DNA of 41,160 bases, taken from the NCBI RefSeq assembly GCF_003611735.1, contig NZ_RAWG01000060.1, forward strand, positions 1-41,160, written 5' to 3'. The translations under genes were made by a program, and so were the position numbers. The notes beneath the pieces were generated by a model. That model saw only the letters and a program-made list of their open reading frames with translations. It did not search any database and was not told the origin of the DNA. Source of the stretch: Corallococcus sicarius. GTDB lineage: Bacteria > Myxococcota > Myxococcia > Myxococcales > Myxococcaceae. This document shows, one piece after another, positions 1 to 8,221 of the stretch. Every line of letters starts with the position of its first letter. The first letter of the stretch is position 1.

Positions 1-11
1 GTGAGGGTCCG

Positions 12-45
12 GGCTCGTGGGCTCGGAGATGTGTATAAGAGGCAG
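12..45 (+). other. Nextera/Tn5 library adapter remnant (assembly artefact)
   Basis: These 34 bases match the Illumina Nextera read-2 transposase adapter at 32 of 34 positions, differing at 13 and 42. The last 19 bases are the Tn5 mosaic end with one change. Translated in the frame of the following gene this gives the tell-tale residues DVYKRQ, which are common in contaminated database proteins. Genomic sequence therefore starts at about base 46. The origin of bases 1-11 is unknown. Confidence 0.95.
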
Positions 46-999
46 GGCCAGGGGCGGCGGGCCGCGCTCACGCAGGCGCTGGCCTTCGTGGGGGTGGCGC
101 TGCCGCTCGCGGCGCTGTTCCTCGCGTGCAACCAGGCCCAGACGGGCTCGCCCTGGGTGACGGGCTACCACGCGGCGATCCGGTACGCGCGGGACAACGA
201 CTTCCGCTACTTCTTCTTCGCGCCCGAGTACACGAAGGGCGAGGGCTTCCTGTACTTCTTCGTGGACCGCAGCCCGCTGCTCGCCGTGGGCCGCGCGGTG
301 ATGGCGTTGTTCCGCCTGAACGTGGATGCCTTCGGCTGGCCCCTGGGCCTCCTGCTCGCGTGCCTGGCACGGAGCGCGCCCGCGCGGTGGCTCGCGGCGA
401 GCCTCGCCGGCCTCTGGGTGGTGCACCTGCCGCTGGCCGACGCGGGCATCGACACCTTCGGGCCGGTGCACTACGCGGAGGCGATGCTGCCCCTGGTCCT
501 GCTGACGACGGACGGGCTGCGGACGCTGTGGCGCTGGGCCTGGGCGCTGGGGCGGCCGGGGCTGGTGCCCGGCGCCGTCGGGGGGCTCTTCGTCGTCTGC
601 GCCGCGATGTACCTGCCGCCGCGCTGGGGAACGCTGCTACGGCTCGCGCGGGACATCCGCGGGCCCACGGAGCTGGTCGAGCGGGAGGTGTCCGGCCGGG
701 CCGTCATCTTCACGGGGCGCCCCTTCGCTCCGGCCTGTGGCGGGGCGCCCTCCCGGCACTTCGTGCTGCTCCGGCCGAACAACAGCCCCGACCTGGACGA
801 GGACGTCCTCTGGGTGAACCACGTCAGCCTCGCGCGCGACCGCGAGTTCGCGCGGCGCTACGAGCGCCCCGGCCTGCTGCTGACGGTGTCGCGCAAGGAC
901 TGCCAGCTGCGGCTCGTCCCGCTCGAGGAGGCCACGGAGGAGCAGTTCCCCCCGGCGGTGGCGGAGCGGCCCTCGGACTTTCCCCCGCCGTCGCCATGA
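46..999 (+). CDS. Integral membrane GT-C-like glycosyltransferase, C-terminal fragment
   Basis: This is the 3' part of a gene that begins outside the contig; about 317 codons remain after the adapter. The protein starts in a hydrophobic helix (LAFVGVALPLAALFLAC), has a loop rich in aromatic residues (DFRYFFFAPEY), then several more membrane helices up to about residue 190 of the fragment, and ends in a soluble tail of about 110 residues with a proline-rich end (FPPPSP). Multi-helix cores followed by a soluble C-terminal domain are usual in lipid-linked-sugar GT-C enzymes of the ArnT/PMT type, but the diagnostic N-terminal acidic loop is missing, so the family is inferred. The next gene, a methyltransferase, begins 28 bases downstream and is probably co-transcribed. 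It could also be a membrane protein with no transferase activity. Confidence 0.6.
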   Translation, partial: GQGRRAALTQALAFVGVALPLAALFLACNQAQTGSPWVTGYHAAIRYARDNDFRYFFFAPEYTKGEGFLYFFVDRSPLLAVGRAVMALFRLNVDAFGWPLGLLLACLARSAPARWLAASLAGLWVVHLPLADAGIDTFGPVHYAEAMLPLVLLTTDGLRTLWRWAWALGRPGLVPGAVGGLFVVCAAMYLPPRWGTLLRLARDIRGPTELVEREVSGRAVIFTGRPFAPACGGAPSRHFVLLRPNNSPDLDEDVLWVNHVSLARDREFARRYERPGLLLTVSRKDCQLRLVPLEEATEEQFPPAVAERPSDFPPPSP

Positions 1000-1027
1000 G
1001 CCGCCGTCGCCCCTGCCGAGGTTCCCC

Positions 1028-1690
1028 ATGTTGAAGGCCGAAGCGCGGTGGCTCTCCCGCGCGCTCCAGGCGCTGGACGTGGCACGCGTCTCTCCGCTGC
1101 TCAACGTGGGCAGCTCCACGCGCTACTTCCGCGAGGTCCAGCAGCCCTACATCGACCGGGACCTCTTCGCGCCATGGCGCCGCAAGGGCGGCCACGTCGT
1201 CCACCAGGACCTGAAGCCGGACGAGGGCGTGGACGTGGTGGGCAGCCTCGTGGACCCGGAGTGCCTGGCGCGCATCGGGGCCCTGGGCGTGAGGTCGGTG
1301 TGTTGCACGAGCGTGCTCGAGCACGTCGAGGACCGCGCCGGGTTCGCGCGGCGGCTCTCCTCGCTGGTGGCTCCCGGAGGGGTGCTGCTGGTGACGGTGC
1401 CCCGCGCCTTCCCCTGGCACCCGGACCCCATCGACACGATGTTCCGGCCCACCGTGGACGAACTGGCCGCGCTGTTCCCGGACCTGCGGCGGGTCGCGGG
1501 AGAGGTGGTGCCCTGCGGAACGCTGGGGCACCTCGTCGCGGCGGACCTGCCCGGTGCGCTGAAGCGGCTGCTGAGGCCGGGCCGGGGCGCCGGGGCGGAG
1601 GTGGTGCCGCGCGCCGGAGTGGGCCAGTGGCTCTGGCCCTGGCTGGTGCGTCCGTTCGAGGTCACGTGCGCGGTGTTCGAGCGGCCATGA
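1028..1690 (+). CDS. Class I SAM-dependent methyltransferase
   Basis: A 220-residue protein with the class I methyltransferase fold signature: a glycine motif LLNVGSS near residue 25 (the AdoMet-binding loop), an acidic post-strand motif HQDLKPDEGVDVVGSL, the SVLEHVED motif typical of Methyltransf_11-type enzymes around residue 97, and the strand LVAPGGVLLVTVP. There is no signal peptide, so it should be cytoplasmic. The substrate cannot be read from sequence. Its position between a GT-C-like gene and a GT4 glycosyltransferase suggests it modifies a glycan or a glycan precursor (inference). It starts at an ATG 28 bases after the preceding stop with only a weak GAGG upstream, and ends 10 bases from the convergent GT4 gene. 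Confidence 0.8.
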   Translation: MLKAEARWLSRALQALDVARVSPLLNVGSSTRYFREVQQPYIDRDLFAPWRRKGGHVVHQDLKPDEGVDVVGSLVDPECLARIGALGVRSVCCTSVLEHVEDRAGFARRLSSLVAPGGVLLVTVPRAFPWHPDPIDTMFRPTVDELAALFPDLRRVAGEVVPCGTLGHLVAADLPGALKRLLRPGRGAGAEVVPRAGVGQWLWPWLVRPFEVTCAVFERP

Positions 1691-1700
1691 GTGCCGGGCG

Positions 1701-2810
1701 TCAGTCCCCGCGCGTCAGGGCCTCCAGCGTCCGCTCGTAGTCGGTGACGAAGCGCTCCAGGCCCCAGCGCTCGCGGCCCCAGCGCGCGACGTGCTCGCGG
1801 GGCGGCGGCGAGGCCAGCGTGTCGCGCACGGCCTGCGTCAGGGCGTCCGCGCCTTCCACCAGCGTGACGCCGGGCGCCTGGGCGACATTCGCCACGAAGG
1901 ATGGATCCGTCGACACCACGGCGGGCAGGCCCGTGAGCATGCCCTCCTGCAGCGTGAGGGGCAGGCCCTCGCCCCGGGAGGGCAGCAGCAGCACGTCCGC
2001 GGCGGCGTAGAGTTCGTGCATCCGCGCATGCTCCACCTGGCGAAGGTGCAGCGTGCCGGGCAGGCCGGCGATGTCCGGGGCCAGGGGCCCGTCGCCCGCC
2101 ACGACGAGCCGCACGCCCTCGGCCGCCAGCCGCTGTTGCACCCGGATCACCAGGTCCACGCCCTTCTTGGGCACGAGCCGCGCGGCGAAGAGGACCAGGG
2201 GCCCCGTTGGCGGCAGTCCGAACGACGCGCGGACCCGCGGCCGCTCGGACTCCGGCAGCGGCTGGAAGCGCGGCTCGAAGCCCAGGGGGATGAGGCGCAG
2301 CGGACGGCGCACCCCGACCCGCGCGAAGTACGCCTGCACGTGCGGGCTGTACGTCACCACCTCGTCCGCGGACGTCAGCACCGCGCGCCCCAGCGTCCGG
2401 TAGGCCACGCCCTGCACGGTGTCGAGCACGCCGCCGTAGGGCACCTCGCCCACGTGCTGGGTGATGAGCAGGGGCTTGCGGTGCACCCGGCACAGCGCCG
2501 CCGCCACGCTGGAGGACAGGTAGAGGCAGTCGTGCGCGTGGACGACGTCCACCTCGCGGATGAGCGCGTGCAGTTGCCGCCATCCGGAGGGTGCCCAGAC
2601 GGGCATGGGGACGTGGAGGTTGCGCTCCAGCCAGTTCCAGGCGGGCACGCGCACCTGGGGGCCGCTGACGCCCGGGGCGGCGGGCGTGGCACCGGCGATC
2701 CACCGCACGTCGTGGCCCCGCTGGCGCAGTCCCTGGAACAGCGTGTCCACCATGACCTCGATGCCCCCGGGATGGGGGGGCATGAAGTTCGAGACCTCGA
2801 GGATTCGCAT
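1701..2810 (-). CDS. Glycosyltransferase family 4 (GT-B fold)
   Basis: This 369-residue cytoplasmic glycosyltransferase has the GT4 layout. The N-terminal domain carries the HPGGIE loop (residues 13-18), typical of retaining GT-B enzymes acting on nucleotide sugars, and HAHD at 91-94. The C-terminal domain has LFAARLVPKKGVD (208-219), VVAGDGPL and the catalytic E-x7-E motif spanning E281 to E289 in SRGEGLPLTLQEG. Such enzymes build cell-surface polysaccharide, LPS or glycolipid. The sugar donor and acceptor are not predictable here. The start is an ATG with AGGAG 8 bases upstream, and length is normal for the family. It is transcribed away from the TMTC-like gene at 2939, so the two share a 128-base upstream region. 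Confidence 0.9.
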   Translation of the reverse strand: MRILEVSNFMPPHPGGIEVMVDTLFQGLRQRGHDVRWIAGATPAAPGVSGPQVRVPAWNWLERNLHVPMPVWAPSGWRQLHALIREVDVVHAHDCLYLSSSVAAALCRVHRKPLLITQHVGEVPYGGVLDTVQGVAYRTLGRAVLTSADEVVTYSPHVQAYFARVGVRRPLRLIPLGFEPRFQPLPESERPRVRASFGLPPTGPLVLFAARLVPKKGVDLVIRVQQRLAAEGVRLVVAGDGPLAPDIAGLPGTLHLRQVEHARMHELYAAADVLLLPSRGEGLPLTLQEGMLTGLPAVVSTDPSFVANVAQAPGVTLVEGADALTQAVRDTLASPPPREHVARWGRERWGLERFVTDYERTLEALTRGD

Positions 2811-2938
2811 CGGAGGTGCTCCTGAAGCGCAGCCCGTCTGCTTCGGGCAGGGCGGGCGACCGTGCGCGCAAGCTCTACCATGGCGGCGAGGACCCGCGAG
2901 GCGCGGGACGGCCCATGCTAGTTTTCCGCTCCCAGGTG
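2811..2938. promoter_or_regulatory. Divergent intergenic region between GT4 and TMTC-like genes
   Basis: This 128-base stretch must hold the upstream signals of both divergent genes. A -10-like element (CATGCTAG, 2914-2921) lies about 18 bases before the preferred ATG at 2939. It overlaps another in-frame ATG at 2915, which is one reason for choosing the later start. No convincing -35 box was found. Confidence 0.3.
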
Positions 2939-4720
2939 ATGGACTCCCGCTCCCCGCTCCCCGTCCCGCCGCGCCCTGGCCTCCAGTCCCTGCTGGTGGC
3001 GCTCGCCGCGTCGCTCGTGTTCGCCGGCACGCTCGCGAACGGCTTCGTCCACGACGACGTGCAGCTCGTGGTGGAGAACCCGTGGCTGCGCTCCCCCTCC
3101 GCGATGCGGGAGGTCTTCGGTCAGTCGCTGTTCGGCTTCCTGGAGTCCGCCACGGCGCAGGACGCGCATCACCACTACTACCGGCCCCTGATGCACGTGT
3201 TCCTGTTCGTGCTGCGGCAGGGCTTCGGGCTCCAGGCCTGGGCGTACCACCTGGCGCTCCTGCTGGCGCACGCGGCGGTGTCGCTGCTCGTGCTCCAGGT
3301 GCTGCGTGCGTGCCTCTCCCAGCGGCGCGGGGCGGTGCGTGGGGCGGCGACCCCGGCCCCGGACGACGCCGCGGCTGCCTGGGCGGCCCTGGGCGGCGCG
3401 CTCCTCTTCGCGCTGCACCCCGTCCACACGGAGGCGGTGGCGTGGGTGAGCGGCGCGATGGACGTGGGCATGGCGCTGGCGGTGCTGCTGGCGGCGAGGC
3501 TGTGGCTGCCGGCCCCCGCTTCGCCCCTCCGGGCCCTGGCGGCGTCGGGGGTGTGGTTGGGGGGGCTGCTCTTCAAGGAGACGGCGCTCGTCCTGCCCGT
3601 GCTGCTGTGGGCCCTGGAGCGCGCCACGACGTCCGCTGAAGCGCGGGGCGGCCTGGGCGCGCAGGTCCGTCGCTACGCGCTCCTCCTGCCCGGCTTCGCG
3701 GTGTACGCCGGCCTGCGCTGGGCGGCCCTGGGCAGCGCGCTCCCCGCGAGCAACGCCCCGGGGGGCGCGGCGCGCGTGAGCGGCGTGCTGGCCTTCCCCG
3801 CGGACCTGGGGAGCAAGCTTTTCTGGCCCTCGCCCCTGGCCCTGCTGTCGCCCGGCGGGCCGGTGACGTCCCCCTTGGATGTCCGCGTGTGGCTGGGCGC
3901 GCTGCTCCTCGCCGTGCTTGTGGCAGGGGCCCTGTGGGCCTGGCGTCGGGGAGACGCGGTCGCGCAGGCCGCCGGGCTCTGGTTGCTGGTGCCCCTGACG
4001 CCAGCGCTCGCCCTCCAGGTGCGCGGCGTGGATGCCTACGCCGAGCGCTACCTGTACCTGGCCTCGGTGGGCTTCGTCCTGCTGGTGGCCCTGGGCCTGC
4101 ACTCGCTGCTGGAGCGGTGGCCCCAGCACGCGCGGCCCATGGGGCTTGCGTCCGGGGGCGTGCTGGCCGTCTGTGCCACGCTGACGCTGGCCTACGTGCC
4201 GGTGTGGCATGACAACCTGACGTTCTGGACCTACCTCCAGGAGACGGTGGTGGATCAGCCGGTCATCCACTCCAACCTGGGCAACGTGCACCTCAACGCC
4301 GGACGGCTGGACGAAGCGATTCCCCACCTGGAGCTCGCAGCCCGCGCCTTGCCGACGCACTTCCGCGTCCACAACAACCTGGCGGTGGCGTACGCGAAGT
4401 CGAACCGGCTGGCGGAGGCGCGGCAGGCGTTGGAGCGCACCGTGCGCCTGATGCCGGACAACCCCGTGGCGTGGCACAACCTGGGGCTCGTGTCCCGCAG
4501 GGAGGGCCGCCTCGACGATGCCATCCTCCGCTTCCGCGAGGCGCTCCGCCGCGCCCCGAAGCGGGTGGACTCACACCTGGAGCTCGGGCGGACGCTGCTG
4601 CAGGCCGGGCGCCCGGAGCAAGCGGTGGTCGCCTTGGAGGAAGCGCTGCGGCTGGCTCCCGGTCTGGAAGCCGCCCGGCGCTCCCTGGTCGCGGCGCAGG
4701 CCGCGGCCCGGGGGCCCTAG
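2939..4720 (+). CDS. TMTC-like GT-C membrane protein with C-terminal TPR repeats
   Basis: The product is 593 residues from the ATG at 2939; in-frame ATGs at 2816 and 2915 are possible but give a non-hydrophobic arginine-rich leader. After one membrane helix comes an extracytoplasmic loop with H-D-D (38-40), the acidic pair that GT-C enzymes use for metal-dependent transfer from polyprenyl-phosphate sugars. About ten more hydrophobic segments follow to about residue 430. From about 441 to the end there are roughly four TPR units (for example VIHSNLGNVHLNAGRLDEAI and VAWHNLGLVSRREGRLDDAI). This GT-C plus TPR order is that of the TMTC O-mannosyltransferase family and its bacterial relatives. The acceptor is unknown; surface protein or glycan glycosylation is inferred. 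Its stop overlaps that of convergent pilI by 3-4 bases. Confidence 0.75.
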   Translation: MDSRSPLPVPPRPGLQSLLVALAASLVFAGTLANGFVHDDVQLVVENPWLRSPSAMREVFGQSLFGFLESATAQDAHHHYYRPLMHVFLFVLRQGFGLQAWAYHLALLLAHAAVSLLVLQVLRACLSQRRGAVRGAATPAPDDAAAAWAALGGALLFALHPVHTEAVAWVSGAMDVGMALAVLLAARLWLPAPASPLRALAASGVWLGGLLFKETALVLPVLLWALERATTSAEARGGLGAQVRRYALLLPGFAVYAGLRWAALGSALPASNAPGGAARVSGVLAFPADLGSKLFWPSPLALLSPGGPVTSPLDVRVWLGALLLAVLVAGALWAWRRGDAVAQAAGLWLLVPLTPALALQVRGVDAYAERYLYLASVGFVLLVALGLHSLLERWPQHARPMGLASGGVLAVCATLTLAYVPVWHDNLTFWTYLQETVVDQPVIHSNLGNVHLNAGRLDEAIPHLELAARALPTHFRVHNNLAVAYAKSNRLAEARQALERTVRLMPDNPVAWHNLGLVSRREGRLDDAILRFREALRRAPKRVDSHLELGRTLLQAGRPEQAVVALEEALRLAPGLEAARRSLVAAQAAARGP

Positions 4721-5484
4721 CGGAAGTCCCGCCGCTCGAAGATGAAGATGGCCAGCGTGGTGAGCACCAGCGTCCACGCCAGGCTGTAGCCCACGCCGGA
4801 GAGGAACGTGGACGCATCCACCGGCAGCGCGTACGTGGCCTGCGGCCGGAAGTTCACCCGCTCCAGGTTGGGCAGCAGGTAGTAGATGGCCTTGCCCACC
4901 GAGCGCACCGCGATGCTCTCCGAGCGGCTGGCGAGCTGGTACAGGTCGCCCGTCAGGTGGCCGGTGAAGTACATGCCCGTGGTCGCGATGGCGGACACCG
5001 CCGGCCCCGCGAAGCTGGAGAACAGGATGCCCACGCTGCTGATGATGAGCAGCTCGAACCACAGCCCCGCGCTCGCCAACAGCTGCGTCTGGGTGATGGT
5101 CGCGCCGAAGAGCAGCAGCTGACTCAGGAACACGAGCGTCATCGCCACCAGCAGCACGCCCAGCGTCAGCATCGTGCCCGCAAGCCGCGCCAGCAGGAAC
5201 TGCCGGCGGGACACGGGCTTGCTCACCACGAGGAAGATGGTGCGCCGCTCAATCTCCCGGCTCAGCAGGCTGCTGGACAGGAAGATGGTGAGGAAGACGA
5301 GGATGATGCTCATCATCCCCAGGCCGAAGTCCGTGAGCACGCGGTCGAAGGTCGCGACCGTGACCTCCGTCACCAGCGTGGACGACAGCAGCACCACCGC
5401 GGCGAACACGCCCACCACCACCGTCACCCGGTTGCGGCGCGCCTCGCGAAAGCCATTCCACATCATCGCCGTGAAGGCGCTCAC
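4717..5484 (-). CDS. pilI: PilI, ABC-2 type permease for pilus biogenesis
   Basis: A 255-residue integral membrane protein with about six hydrophobic helices, starting LVTEVTVAT after the first and containing the conserved cytoplasmic stretch REIERRTIFLVVSKPVSRRQF typical of ABC-2 permeases. In M. xanthus the pilG-pilH-pilI genes are needed for pilus formation and were proposed to act in pilin export or assembly; PilI would be the membrane partner of PilH. I chose the GTG at 5484 because it overlaps the pilH stop in a GTGA arrangement typical of translational coupling; ATG codons at 5466 and 5463 are alternatives. It is the last gene of the pilA-G-H-I unit and converges tail to tail with the TMTC-like gene. 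Confidence 0.88.
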   Translation of the reverse strand: MSAFTAMMWNGFREARRNRVTVVVGVFAAVVLLSSTLVTEVTVATFDRVLTDFGLGMMSIILVFLTIFLSSSLLSREIERRTIFLVVSKPVSRRQFLLARLAGTMLTLGVLLVAMTLVFLSQLLLFGATITQTQLLASAGLWFELLIISSVGILFSSFAGPAVSAIATTGMYFTGHLTGDLYQLASRSESIAVRSVGKAIYYLLPNLERVNFRPQATYALPVDASTFLSGVGYSLAWTLVLTTLAIFIFERRDFR

Positions 5485-6461
5485 GTGTTGATCTCCCCAC
5501 CCACGCTGGTCGCGCGGCCTGATTCCTTGAGCGTGTCCATGAACAGCTGCTCCAGCGAGAAGCGCGCCGGCTGCATCCGGTTCACCCGTCCGCCCGCGCC
5601 CAGCACCCCGCCCAGCAGCCGCTGACTGTCCACGTCCGCCACCTGCAACATCACGCGTCCGTCGAGCGCCTGCACCGACTCCAGCGGGATGCCCAGCCCC
5701 CGCACGTCCTCTGGCTTCATCCCCTCCACCACCATCTCCACCGTGGGCACCTGCGCGGACACCAGCTCCTGCACGCTGCCCTCGCGCACCCGTCGGCCGC
5801 CCACCAGCACGGCCAGCCGGTCGCACAGCGCCTCCACGTCCGGGATGATGTGGCTGCAGAACAGCACCGTGGTGCCCTTGTCCCGCTCCGCGAGGATGAG
5901 GTCGCGCATCTGCCGGCGGCCCAGCGGATCCAACCCGCTCGTGGGCTCGTCCAGGATGAGCAGCTTCGGGCGGCCCACCAGCGCCTGGGCCAGCGCCACG
6001 CGCTGCACCATGCCCTTGGAGTAGCGGCGGATCTGCAGCTTCTCCGCGCCCGCCATCTCCACCGCGCCCATCACCTCCGTGACGCGTCCGTCCAGCTCGT
6101 GGCCGCTCAGGCCGGAGAGCTGGCCCGCCAGCGTCACGAACTCCCGGCCCGTGAGGTACTCGTACGGGGCGGGGTTCTCCGGCAGGAAGCCCACCAGCCG
6201 CCGCGTCTCCGCGTCCTCCACCGGCTTGCCGAACAGCCGCGCGGTGCCGCCGCTGGGGCGCACCAGGTTCATCAGGATCTTGATGGTCGTGGACTTGCCG
6301 GCGCCGTTGGGCCCGAGCAGGCCGTAGATCTGCCCGGAGTCCACCTGGAGGTCCAGCGACTGCAGGGCCCTCACGGTGCGGTTGAACCAGAAGCCCACCT
6401 TGTACGTCTTGGCGAGCCCCTGGGCCTGGATGGGCGGGGCGTCAGGGCTGGGATTCGTCAT
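5481..6461 (-). CDS. pilH: PilH, ABC transporter ATP-binding protein
   Basis: A 326-residue ABC ATPase with all nucleotide-binding motifs: Walker A GPNGAGKST near residue 53, a Q-loop region GFLPENPAPYEYLTG, signature YSKGMVQR, Walker B LLILDEPTSGLDP and the switch histidine in FCSHI. The C-terminal part after about residue 225 is a regulatory extension typical of ABC-2 exporters. It should energise PilI at the inner membrane. Its ATG overlaps the pilG stop (ATGA) and its stop overlaps the pilI start, so G, H and I are probably translated as a coupled unit. In M. xanthus this gene lies in the same A-G-H-I order. The transported substrate is unknown. Confidence 0.92.
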   Translation of the reverse strand: MTNPSPDAPPIQAQGLAKTYKVGFWFNRTVRALQSLDLQVDSGQIYGLLGPNGAGKSTTIKILMNLVRPSGGTARLFGKPVEDAETRRLVGFLPENPAPYEYLTGREFVTLAGQLSGLSGHELDGRVTEVMGAVEMAGAEKLQIRRYSKGMVQRVALAQALVGRPKLLILDEPTSGLDPLGRRQMRDLILAERDKGTTVLFCSHIIPDVEALCDRLAVLVGGRRVREGSVQELVSAQVPTVEMVVEGMKPEDVRGLGIPLESVQALDGRVMLQVADVDSQRLLGGVLGAGGRVNRMQPARFSLEQLFMDTLKESGRATSVGGEINT

Positions 6462-7360
6462 GGGGAGGTCTCTTGGGGCGTGGGGACCAGGCGCTCACCG
6501 TCCTCGGCGCGCTCGTCCGTGATGAGTTCCATGCGGAAGCGGACGGCGTCGGAGTACGCCCGGCCATCCTTGCCCAGGTACAGGTGCCCCCCCAGCGGGT
6601 CATCGGGGAGCCGGGGCAGGTCGCCGGACGCGACCAGCACGGGCAGGGACGCTGGCAGGTGTCCTTCGCGGGCGCGGTAGCGCTGGATGGCGTCATCCAC
6701 CGTGCGCAACATGCGCTCCTGGAGGATCTCCCGCACGCGCACCTCGTAGAACTCGCGCGTCTCCGGATCATCCGAACCGTCGCGCAGCGCCATGCTCAGC
6801 GACAGGCCACTGTCGAAGTCGCCGGACTGCGCATACAGGCGCGTGGCGAGCGCCACGTACCACGGTGGCGCGTCGGGACGCTGGGACAGCTTCTGGATGA
6901 TGTCCGCCGCTTCCTTGTACTTCTTCTCGAAGAACATCAGGTTGTACGCGAGCTGGAAGGCGATCCGCTGGTTGTCGGGCAGGTTCTGCATGCCCTTGCG
7001 CAACAGGGCGGAGGACTCCGCGACGTTGGTGTACTCGCCCTTGCCCAGGTGGACCGGGATCGTGATGCCACCGTAGAGGTACGGCTGGGGGAAGTGCGGA
7101 TCCAGGTCCGTGACGAGCTCCGCGTAGTCATGCACGGTGCGGTACTCCTCGGGCCTCGCCGCGCTCCCGATGCGGTTGAGCGTCAGCACCCAGAAGTAGT
7201 CGGTGACCAGCCCCAGCTGGGCGCGAAAGAGCGTCTTCAACAAGCCGGGGCGGGGCAGGAGGGCGCCGCCTCCCTGCCTGTGCACGGGACGGGGCGGGGC
7301 GGACAGGATCGCCACCAGCACCAGGCCCGGCACGAAGCGCAGCAGGTACAGCTTGTCCAT
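6458..7360 (-). CDS. pilG: PilG, membrane-anchored pilus biogenesis protein
   Basis: A 300-residue protein with one N-terminal hydrophobic segment (LLRFVPGLVLVAILSA, about residues 5-20) that should anchor or export it. The rest is soluble and helical, with TPR-like stretches such as RIAFQLAYNLMFFEKKYKEA. Identity with M. xanthus PilG rests on position (between pilA and the pilH/pilI ABC transporter) and architecture. It probably works with PilH/PilI in a step needed for pilus assembly. The frame stays open upstream to 7426, but that would run through the pilA terminator; the ATG at 7360, with GGATGAGG just ahead and the terminator T-run 15 bases upstream, is the better start. It overlaps pilH by four bases. 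Confidence 0.82.
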   Translation of the reverse strand: MDKLYLLRFVPGLVLVAILSAPPRPVHRQGGGALLPRPGLLKTLFRAQLGLVTDYFWVLTLNRIGSAARPEEYRTVHDYAELVTDLDPHFPQPYLYGGITIPVHLGKGEYTNVAESSALLRKGMQNLPDNQRIAFQLAYNLMFFEKKYKEAADIIQKLSQRPDAPPWYVALATRLYAQSGDFDSGLSLSMALRDGSDDPETREFYEVRVREILQERMLRTVDDAIQRYRAREGHLPASLPVLVASGDLPRLPDDPLGGHLYLGKDGRAYSDAVRFRMELITDERAEDGERLVPTPQETSP

Positions 7361-7374
7361 GGCCTCATCCAACG

Positions 7375-7405
7375 AAAAAGGGGCGCCCGAAATGCCGGGC
7401 GCCCC
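7375..7405 (-). terminator. Intrinsic terminator downstream of pilA
   Basis: On the minus strand, a perfect 10-bp GC stem (7396-7405 with 7380-7389, sequence GGGGCGCCCG and its complement) with a 6-base loop is followed directly by TTTTT (7375-7379). It is 61 bases after the pilA stop and 15 bases before the pilG start, so it should reduce transcription of pilGHI relative to pilA. Confidence 0.88.
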
Positions 7406-7466
7406 AGGGATTCTGCCATGCTCCACTCCGCCCGTCAGGACGGAAGCGGGGGGTGGCGGAGGCTGC

Positions 7467-8063
7467 TTACTGGCAGCTCACGTCGTTGTACGCGTTGCCC
7501 GGCTCGCCGGCGGCGATCCGGGTCGTGTCGATGCCGCAGTTGAGGGCCAGCGTCTCGCCCGTGGGCGAGGCCGTGATGCCCCACACGTCGCCAGCCGCGT
7601 CGTTGTCGACGTTGCCGATGGCGTTCGCGCTGAAGAAGCAGCTGGGGCAGGCCGCGGCGCTGGGCTGCACGCCCAGGGAGGAGATGGCGTTCGCGGCGGT
7701 AGGCGCCGTGGGGAACTTGGCCGAGTCCTGGCCGATGCAGCCCTTGTTCGCGTTGGTGCGGGCGTTCGAGGCCGCGATCTCGGAGCAGCCCGCCACCAGG
7801 CCGTAGCTGTAGCGGTTCGCGGGCTCCGGATCAAAGCCGATGACCGTGAAGTCGGAGGAGTACTTGTCCTTCTCGCCGAAGTACGACTTCTGGGCCGTGA
7901 AGATGGCCTTCAGGTTCGTCTTCGCCTCGGACTGCTTCGACTTCGCCTGGAAGCGGATGAAGTTCGGGATGGCGATGGCGGCGAGGATGCCGATGATGGC
8001 AACCACGATCATCAGCTCGATGAGGGTGAAGCCACCCTTCTTCCGGAAGAGACGGTTCATCAT
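7467..8063 (-). CDS. pilA: PilA, major type IV pilin (prepilin)
   Basis: The 198-residue prepilin is the subunit of the T4P fibre. It has a short basic leader (MMNRLFRKKGG) cleaved by PilD before Phe, then the class III signal helix FTLIELMIVVAIIGILAAIA with Glu at +5 of the mature protein, and a globular domain beginning near SEAKTNLKAIFTAQKSYF. Cysteines at the C-terminal end (SCQ) and in the PSCFF region probably form the pilin disulfides. The helix and first part of the head are nearly the same as M. xanthus PilA, while the rest of the head differs, as usual for a surface-exposed pilin. GGAG lies 9 bases before the first ATG. A sigma-54 promoter is at 8118-8133, and a strong terminator follows. 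Confidence 0.97.
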   Translation of the reverse strand: MMNRLFRKKGGFTLIELMIVVAIIGILAAIAIPNFIRFQAKSKQSEAKTNLKAIFTAQKSYFGEKDKYSSDFTVIGFDPEPANRYSYGLVAGCSEIAASNARTNANKGCIGQDSAKFPTAPTAANAISSLGVQPSAAACPSCFFSANAIGNVDNDAAGDVWGITASPTGETLALNCGIDTTRIAAGEPGNAYNDVSCQ

Positions 8064-8117
8064 GTTTTGGGACTCCGCAGCGTGGGCAGAGGGGGGTTGA
8101 ACGACGGGAAGACTCTT

Positions 8118-8133
8118 AGCACGAAGAGTGCCA
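8118..8133 (-). promoter_or_regulatory. Sigma-54 (-24/-12) promoter of pilA
   Basis: Read on the minus strand the site is TGGCACTCTTCGTGCT, against the consensus TGGCAC-N5-TTGCW: the -24 box is perfect and the -12 box has one mismatch. The GG and GC dinucleotides have the required spacing. Transcription should start near 8108, about 45 bases before the pilA ATG. pilA in M. xanthus is known to be sigma-54 dependent and controlled by PilR. Confidence 0.88.
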
Positions 8134-8221
8134 GCCCAAACATTTGGCCAACCGCCGGGATTCCCTGGGAGGGCATGCCGCCACGGGGATGGCACGGCCG
8201 CTGGCCTGCCAATTTTTGTCA

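Noticed and set aside
8190-8205. Plus-strand TGGCAC resembling another sigma-54 site before pilD
   Set aside because: The second element lacks the required GC spaced 10 bases after the GG; it reads GG instead of GC.
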